From: JBLIOB01 sp047639575 | GTDB taxonomy: Bacteria; Bacteroidota; Bacteroidia; Flavobacteriales_D; Parvicellaceae | DNA: 10,069 nt | Direction: 5' to 3' | Assembly (NCBI GenBank): GCA_047639575.1 | Contig: JBLIOB010000144.1 | Location: 1-10,069, forward strand | In this document: positions 6,609 to 10,069 of the stretch, one piece after another | Layout: each line of letters opens with the position of its first letter | Numbering within the stretch: the first letter of the stretch is position 1 | The notes under the pieces: generated by a model | What the model was told of the DNA's origin: nothing | Seen by the model: the letters and a program-made list of their open reading frames with translations, nothing else | Database searches by the model: none | Position numbers and translations under genes: made by a program

Positions 6609-7868
6609 TTACTGCTTAATCAATTTTCTTAATACTCGTGAATCATTACTAATGATTTCCAACTGATAGATTCCATCAGAATAAGTTGTAAGGTCAATCA
6701 CTAGTTCCTTTTTATTATTGACCTGCTTCTCAATTAATAATTTTCCAGCATAATCAAACAAAGAATATTGTTGAATTGGTTGATCAGAATTAACAGACAA
6801 CATATTTGTCACTGGATTAGGAAAGACAACCAGGTTGATTTCAATCTCGTTAATCTTCATAAATGGTGAGATAACCAGTTCGTAATTCAGTGTGTCTGAA
6901 TGACATTGGTTACTTGCGATTAATTGGATATTATATGTTCCATTACCTGCATAAGCATGAGAATGTACTCCAGTAACCGTGGTATCTTGTGCTCCATCAC
7001 CAAAGGACCAAAACAAGGAATCCCCAACACTATTTGTTGCATCAAATTCATAAGTAAGACCAAATAAGTGCGAACTAGTTAAGCTCGCTACTGCATCACC
7101 ATGACCGATGTTCCAATTAGATAAACTATCCAAAACAACTCTCGTTGCAAGAGTCTGAATCGCCAATGCATCGGCTGCAGTAAGGCTACTTATATAACTT
7201 GAGCCAACTGGTGACTTTCTCCAAATTGAAGCATAAAACGTGCAAGCCGCAACATAAGTTCCCGCAACACTTGGGTGACTTTCGTCTGGTGAGTATAGTT
7301 CCAATCCAGGCAATGAGTCTCTAACTTGTTGCCATACGGCTCCAACTGGAGATACCGAACCATCATTATCTTGTGCCATTTCAATATAGCTCGATCTCAA
7401 CCTCTGTTGCATGCCCTCATAGGTACAGACAGGTGGATATGAAGCACAATTTCCTGCATCTCCGTTTTTTCTTCCCCACGTCATAAAAAACAACGGTTCT
7501 GCACAATTATCAGCAGACTCAATGGAGTCACATATAATCTCTGCATATGGGTACACGTCATTTGTTACTTGAGCAGGAGAGAATGAAGGCTCCTGACTTT
7601 GGCTTTGTATAGAAACAAAATCCCAACCTCCGGCAGCGATTTTTGAAAGTGTTACCGCATTGGTAGAATGACCATTCATCGTATATCCACCAGGTGTATT
7701 CTGATCATGAATCAGCGTATCACCGAAGGTCAAAGCCAAAGTTTCAAGTGCTGTTGGCAAATCATTTACATACGTATAACTGTTTCCTAAAAACAGGACG
7801 TTTTTGTTCTGGGCGTTAACACTTGTGAATAGCGTCAAAGCCAATACCAATACTAATAGTCTTTTCAT
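6609..7868 (-). CDS. Secreted SGNH hydrolase with PKD-like domain and T9SS sorting tail (419 aa)
   Basis: An exported hydrolase of the SGNH fold, close to the DUF4886-type proteins. Residues 1-19 are a signal peptide (MKRLLVLVLALTLFTSVNA). The catalytic domain has FLGNSYTYVNDLP (27-38; Ser30 in GNS instead of GDS), WDFVSIQSQSQEP (82-94) and DESHPS (195-200; Asp195, His198). A PKD-like domain follows at about 260-335 with WSFGDG (287-292) and HAYAGNGTYNIQL. The last 75 residues, from VFPNP (348-352) through YSDGIYQLEI to RKLIKQ, form a type A T9SS C-terminal sorting domain, so it crosses the outer membrane by T9SS. I chose ATG 7868: the signal peptide starts there, and the promoter box at 7898-7905 would leave an upstream ATG at 7916 outside the transcript. 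ATG 7877 (MRYMKRL) is the alternative. Acylated carbohydrate is a plausible target but not shown. Confidence 0.85.
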   Translation of the reverse strand: MKRLLVLVLALTLFTSVNAQNKNVLFLGNSYTYVNDLPTALETLALTFGDTLIHDQNTPGGYTMNGHSTNAVTLSKIAAGGWDFVSIQSQSQEPSFSPAQVTNDVYPYAEIICDSIESADNCAEPLFFMTWGRKNGDAGNCASYPPVCTYEGMQQRLRSSYIEMAQDNDGSVSPVGAVWQQVRDSLPGLELYSPDESHPSVAGTYVAACTFYASIWRKSPVGSSYISSLTAADALAIQTLATRVVLDSLSNWNIGHGDAVASLTSSHLFGLTYEFDATNSVGDSLFWSFGDGAQDTTVTGVHSHAYAGNGTYNIQLIASNQCHSDTLNYELVISPFMKINEIEINLVVFPNPVTNMLSVNSDQPIQQYSLFDYAGKLLIEKQVNNKKELVIDLTTYSDGIYQLEIISNDSRVLRKLIKQ

Positions 7869-7897
7869 ATACCTCATTATTACTTGAACAACGCATT

Positions 7898-7905
7898 CAA
7901 AAATA
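7898..7905 (-). promoter_or_regulatory. Candidate Bacteroidota-type promoter for the T9SS cargo gene
   Basis: Read on the minus strand, TATTTTTG matches the Bacteroidota -7 consensus TAnnTTTG exactly. Twenty bases further upstream is TTA, a 2-of-3 match to the -33 TTG element. The box ends 30 bases before the ATG at 7868, a suitable leader length. It lies in the 118-bp gap between this gene and the divergent histidine kinase. No equally good box was seen for the kinase. Confidence 0.45.
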
Positions 7906-7986
7906 AAGGTTGCCACGATAAAGGTTAACAGATAATCATATTATTGAATTCCTATGCAATTCACCGCCAATTCTTAACTTCGCAAT

Positions 7987-8898
7987 ATGCAATCAAGAAG
8001 GGGCCCTTTAAGAATTATATATGTCCTATCGGTATATGTGGTATTCCAACTTGTATGGTGGGGCTACCACATCATTCAATTAACGCAAGAAACTGATAGC
8101 AGCGAATCGGTTCAACGAAGGATTTGGATGATTCTGGGTGAAGGCTCAGTTTTCGTTTTAATCTTGATTTTCGGAATTATTAAGCTTCGACAATTGTATA
8201 AAAGAGACGAATTATCAAGAGAAAAAGAACGGAATTTTCTTTTGGCCGTTACGCACGAGCTAAAAACTCCAATAGCTAGTAACAAACTAGCAATTGAGAC
8301 CATTAAAAATCGAGATTTAGATAAAGAACTAACTGAGAAAATGCTCAATAACGCTTTAAATTCTAACATTAGATTAGAAGAGCTCGTGGAGAAAATTCTG
8401 CTGTCTACTAACGTAAATGAGTCAAGTAAAGCAAACTTTAAAAGCCAATTTAACTTAAATGAAGAGTTGGATCGCATTGTGAAAATTAATTTTAACTCAC
8501 TGGAAGAACTGGTTGATGTTGAAACATATTTCAATGCAGATTGTAGTCTTAAGATGAACTTACTTGAATTTGAGACTATCGTTAATAATGTGTTGCAAAA
8601 TGCGATTAAGTACCAATCGGAAGGAGATAAAATCACTTTAAGAACTGAACTGTCAAACTCATCTATTATCATTTCTATAGAAGATCAGGGTCCAGGCATT
8701 CCTGACAATGAAAAGCAAAAAGTATTTGATAAATTTTATCGAATCGGAAATGAAATGACTCGAACAACTAAAGGAACCGGACTTGGTTTGTATTTAGTTA
8801 AGGAACTTATAGAAAGAAACAACGGTTCGATTTTAATTGCAGACAATACACCGAACGGATCCATATTTAATATTCAATTGCCAATTTCTACTTCATGA
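7987..8898 (+). CDS. Membrane sensor histidine kinase with minimal sensor region (303 aa)
   Basis: A two-component sensor kinase of the inner membrane. Two hydrophobic segments (about 9-32 and 47-66) flank a loop of only some 14 residues, so it lacks a real extracellular sensor domain. The HisKA helix carries the phospho-accepting His90 in AVTHELKTPIAS (87-98). The ATPase domain shows the N box with Asn201 and Asn205 (NNVLQNAIKY), DQGPGIP at 233-239 (G1), FDKFYR (F box) and TKGTGLGLYL at 261-270 (G2). All elements for activity are present. The layout, including WW in helix 1 and GEGSVFVLIL in helix 2, resembles kinases that I recall as PorY-like in Bacteroidota, but this is tentative. No response-regulator gene lies in the window. 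The stop overlaps the gpmI start as ATGA, so the two are translationally coupled. It is divergent from the T9SS cargo gene. Confidence 0.9.
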   Translation: MQSRRGPLRIIYVLSVYVVFQLVWWGYHIIQLTQETDSSESVQRRIWMILGEGSVFVLILIFGIIKLRQLYKRDELSREKERNFLLAVTHELKTPIASNKLAIETIKNRDLDKELTEKMLNNALNSNIRLEELVEKILLSTNVNESSKANFKSQFNLNEELDRIVKINFNSLEELVDVETYFNADCSLKMNLLEFETIVNNVLQNAIKYQSEGDKITLRTELSNSSIIISIEDQGPGIPDNEKQKVFDKFYRIGNEMTRTTKGTGLGLYLVKELIERNNGSILIADNTPNGSIFNIQLPISTS

Positions 8899-10069
8899 AA
8901 AACAAAACGGTATTAATGATTTTGGATGGCTGGGGTAAAGGGGCCATGGACGATAGTGACGGGATCTATACTGCCAACACTCCTTTTATAGATAGTCTAT
9001 ACAATTCAGCGAACGCTAGTTTAATTACTTACGGAAAAGATGTTGGTCTGCCAAATGGGCAAATGGGCAATTCCGAAGTAGGACATTTAAATATTGGCGC
9101 TGGTAGAATTGTTTATCAAGACTTGCTTAAAATTGATAATGCTATTGCTGATGGTAGCTTTTATCGGCACGAGAAACTGAAAGAGGCGATTCTTGGAGCA
9201 AAGGAAAATGGAAAAAAAGTCCACCTTATGGGCTTAGTATCTGACGGAGGAGTTCATAGCTCTATCGAACATATCTATGCAATTTGTGACATCGCAAAAG
9301 AAGTAGGCTTTGAAGATCTGTTCATTCATGCCTTCACAGATGGAAGAGATTGCGGTCCAAAAACTGGATTGGGTCATATTAAAAACCTTGAACTTCATTT
9401 GCGCAAATCATCGGGTAAAATTGCTTCCGTAATTGGACGATATTATGCAATGGACCGAGACAAGCGATGGGAACGAGTTAAAAAAGCATATGATTTATTA
9501 GTTCTAGGCGAAGGTGGTTACACGAATTCGGCCATGGACGGCATACAAGCATCTTATAATAGTGGAGTAACTGATGAATTTATCGAGCCAATTGTTATCT
9601 CGAATCATAATGGTGTGCCTTTAGCGCAAATCATGAATGGAGATACCGTAATTTGTTTCAACTTCAGAACTGATCGATGCAGAGAGATCACGACTGTTCT
9701 TACACAAAATGACTTTCCAGAATTTCAGATGAATACATTAAATCTGAATTACTATACCATGACTAATTACGACAGCACCTTCAAAGGGGTTAGCGTAATA
9801 TATAATAAAGCCAATTTAAAGAACACTTTAGGTGAGGTCGTTTCAAAAGCTGGGAAGACCCAGATTCGAATTGCCGAAACGGAAAAATACCCGCACGTTA
9901 CGTTCTTCTTTTCGGGAGGACGAGAAGAGGTTTTTGAAGGTGAAAAAAGGCTAATGGCCAATTCTCCGAAAGTTGCTACTTATGATTTACAGCCAGAGAT
10001 GAGCGCCCCTGAGGTCACTTCCAAAATCTGCTCTGAGCTAGAAAATGGTGAAGTTGACTTTGTTTGTTT
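8895..10069 (+). CDS. gpmI: 2,3-bisphosphoglycerate-independent phosphoglycerate mutase, 3' end outside window
   Basis: The glycolytic and gluconeogenic enzyme that interconverts 3- and 2-phosphoglycerate through a phosphoserine intermediate, using two Mn ions in the cytoplasm. The 391 codons present out of about 505-515 show MILDGWG (8-14; metal ligand Asp11), GNSEVGHLNIGAGR (58-71; catalytic Ser60), SDGGVHS (116-122; His121), TDGRD (148-152), GRYYAMDRD (181-189), FNFRTDR (255-261) and the ETEKYPHVTFFFSGG block at 328-342. These define the alkaline-phosphatase-like and the substrate-binding phosphatase-transferase domains. The sequence ends inside the return to the phosphatase domain. The remaining metal-binding segment lies beyond the window. 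The ATG shares bases with the kinase stop codon (ATGA), which also fixes the start. No defect is seen. Confidence 0.95.
   Translation, partial: MKNKTVLMILDGWGKGAMDDSDGIYTANTPFIDSLYNSANASLITYGKDVGLPNGQMGNSEVGHLNIGAGRIVYQDLLKIDNAIADGSFYRHEKLKEAILGAKENGKKVHLMGLVSDGGVHSSIEHIYAICDIAKEVGFEDLFIHAFTDGRDCGPKTGLGHIKNLELHLRKSSGKIASVIGRYYAMDRDKRWERVKKAYDLLVLGEGGYTNSAMDGIQASYNSGVTDEFIEPIVISNHNGVPLAQIMNGDTVICFNFRTDRCREITTVLTQNDFPEFQMNTLNLNYYTMTNYDSTFKGVSVIYNKANLKNTLGEVVSKAGKTQIRIAETEKYPHVTFFFSGGREEVFEGEKRLMANSPKVATYDLQPEMSAPEVTSKICSELENGEVDFVC

Noticed and set aside
7975..7982. TAACTTCG as a -7 promoter box for the histidine kinase
   Set aside because: It has one mismatch, no suitably spaced TTG upstream, and lies only four bases before the ATG.
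8112..8672. Long minus-strand open frame (186 codons)
   Set aside because: It is antisense to the histidine kinase core domains; its serine- and leucine-rich composition is what the reverse of that coding sequence would give.
1..10069. CRISPR array, tRNA, rRNA or insertion-sequence ends
   Set aside because: No regularly spaced repeats, no cloverleaf or rRNA-like sequence, and no transposase or terminal inverted repeats were seen on reading both strands.

Overview
The window looks like a chromosomal segment from an AT-rich member of the Bacteroidota (Flavobacteriia or Cytophagia type). The main reasons are a secreted protein with a C-terminal type IX secretion (T9SS) sorting domain, an outer-membrane protein combining a carboxypeptidase-regulatory-like domain with a DUF5686-type region, a promoter box fitting the Bacteroidota consensus TAnnTTTG, and little use of Shine-Dalgarno sites.

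Layout. (1) Positions 79-3635 (+) hold four tightly packed genes that overlap each other by 4-11 bp: a cytoplasmic SGNH hydrolase, a GT4-type glycosyltransferase, an FkbM-type methyltransferase and a WecB-type UDP-GlcNAc 2-epimerase. This is the end of a surface-polysaccharide operon. The epimerase would make UDP-ManNAc, the transferase would add a sugar, and the methyltransferase and SGNH protein would decorate or trim the glycan. (2) Positions about 3627-3947 hold no gene. On the minus strand they read as the decayed remnant of a group II intron, with a foldable domain V and a domain VI with a bulged adenosine, but no intron-encoded protein and no domains I-III. Its 3' end runs into the last codons of the epimerase gene. 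(3) Positions about 3948-4136 (+) keep only the second half of a VOC/glyoxalase-fold protein, cut by the intron remnant. (4) Positions 4137-7868 (-) hold two envelope or secreted proteins: the DUF5686-like outer-membrane protein and an SGNH hydrolase with a PKD-like domain and a T9SS tail, the latter preceded by a good promoter candidate. (5) Positions 7987-10069 (+) hold a short membrane histidine kinase whose stop codon overlaps the start of gpmI (cofactor-independent phosphoglycerate mutase), which runs off the right edge.

The most notable region is the intron fossil between wecB and the VOC remnant. It explains a 300-bp gene-free stretch, the broken VOC gene, and the origin of the wecB stop codon. 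Other points of interest are the FkbM protein lacking two usually acidic motif positions, the altered motifs in the epimerase, and an apparently orphan sensor kinase translationally coupled to a glycolytic gene. No convincing new defence or other multi-gene system was found.
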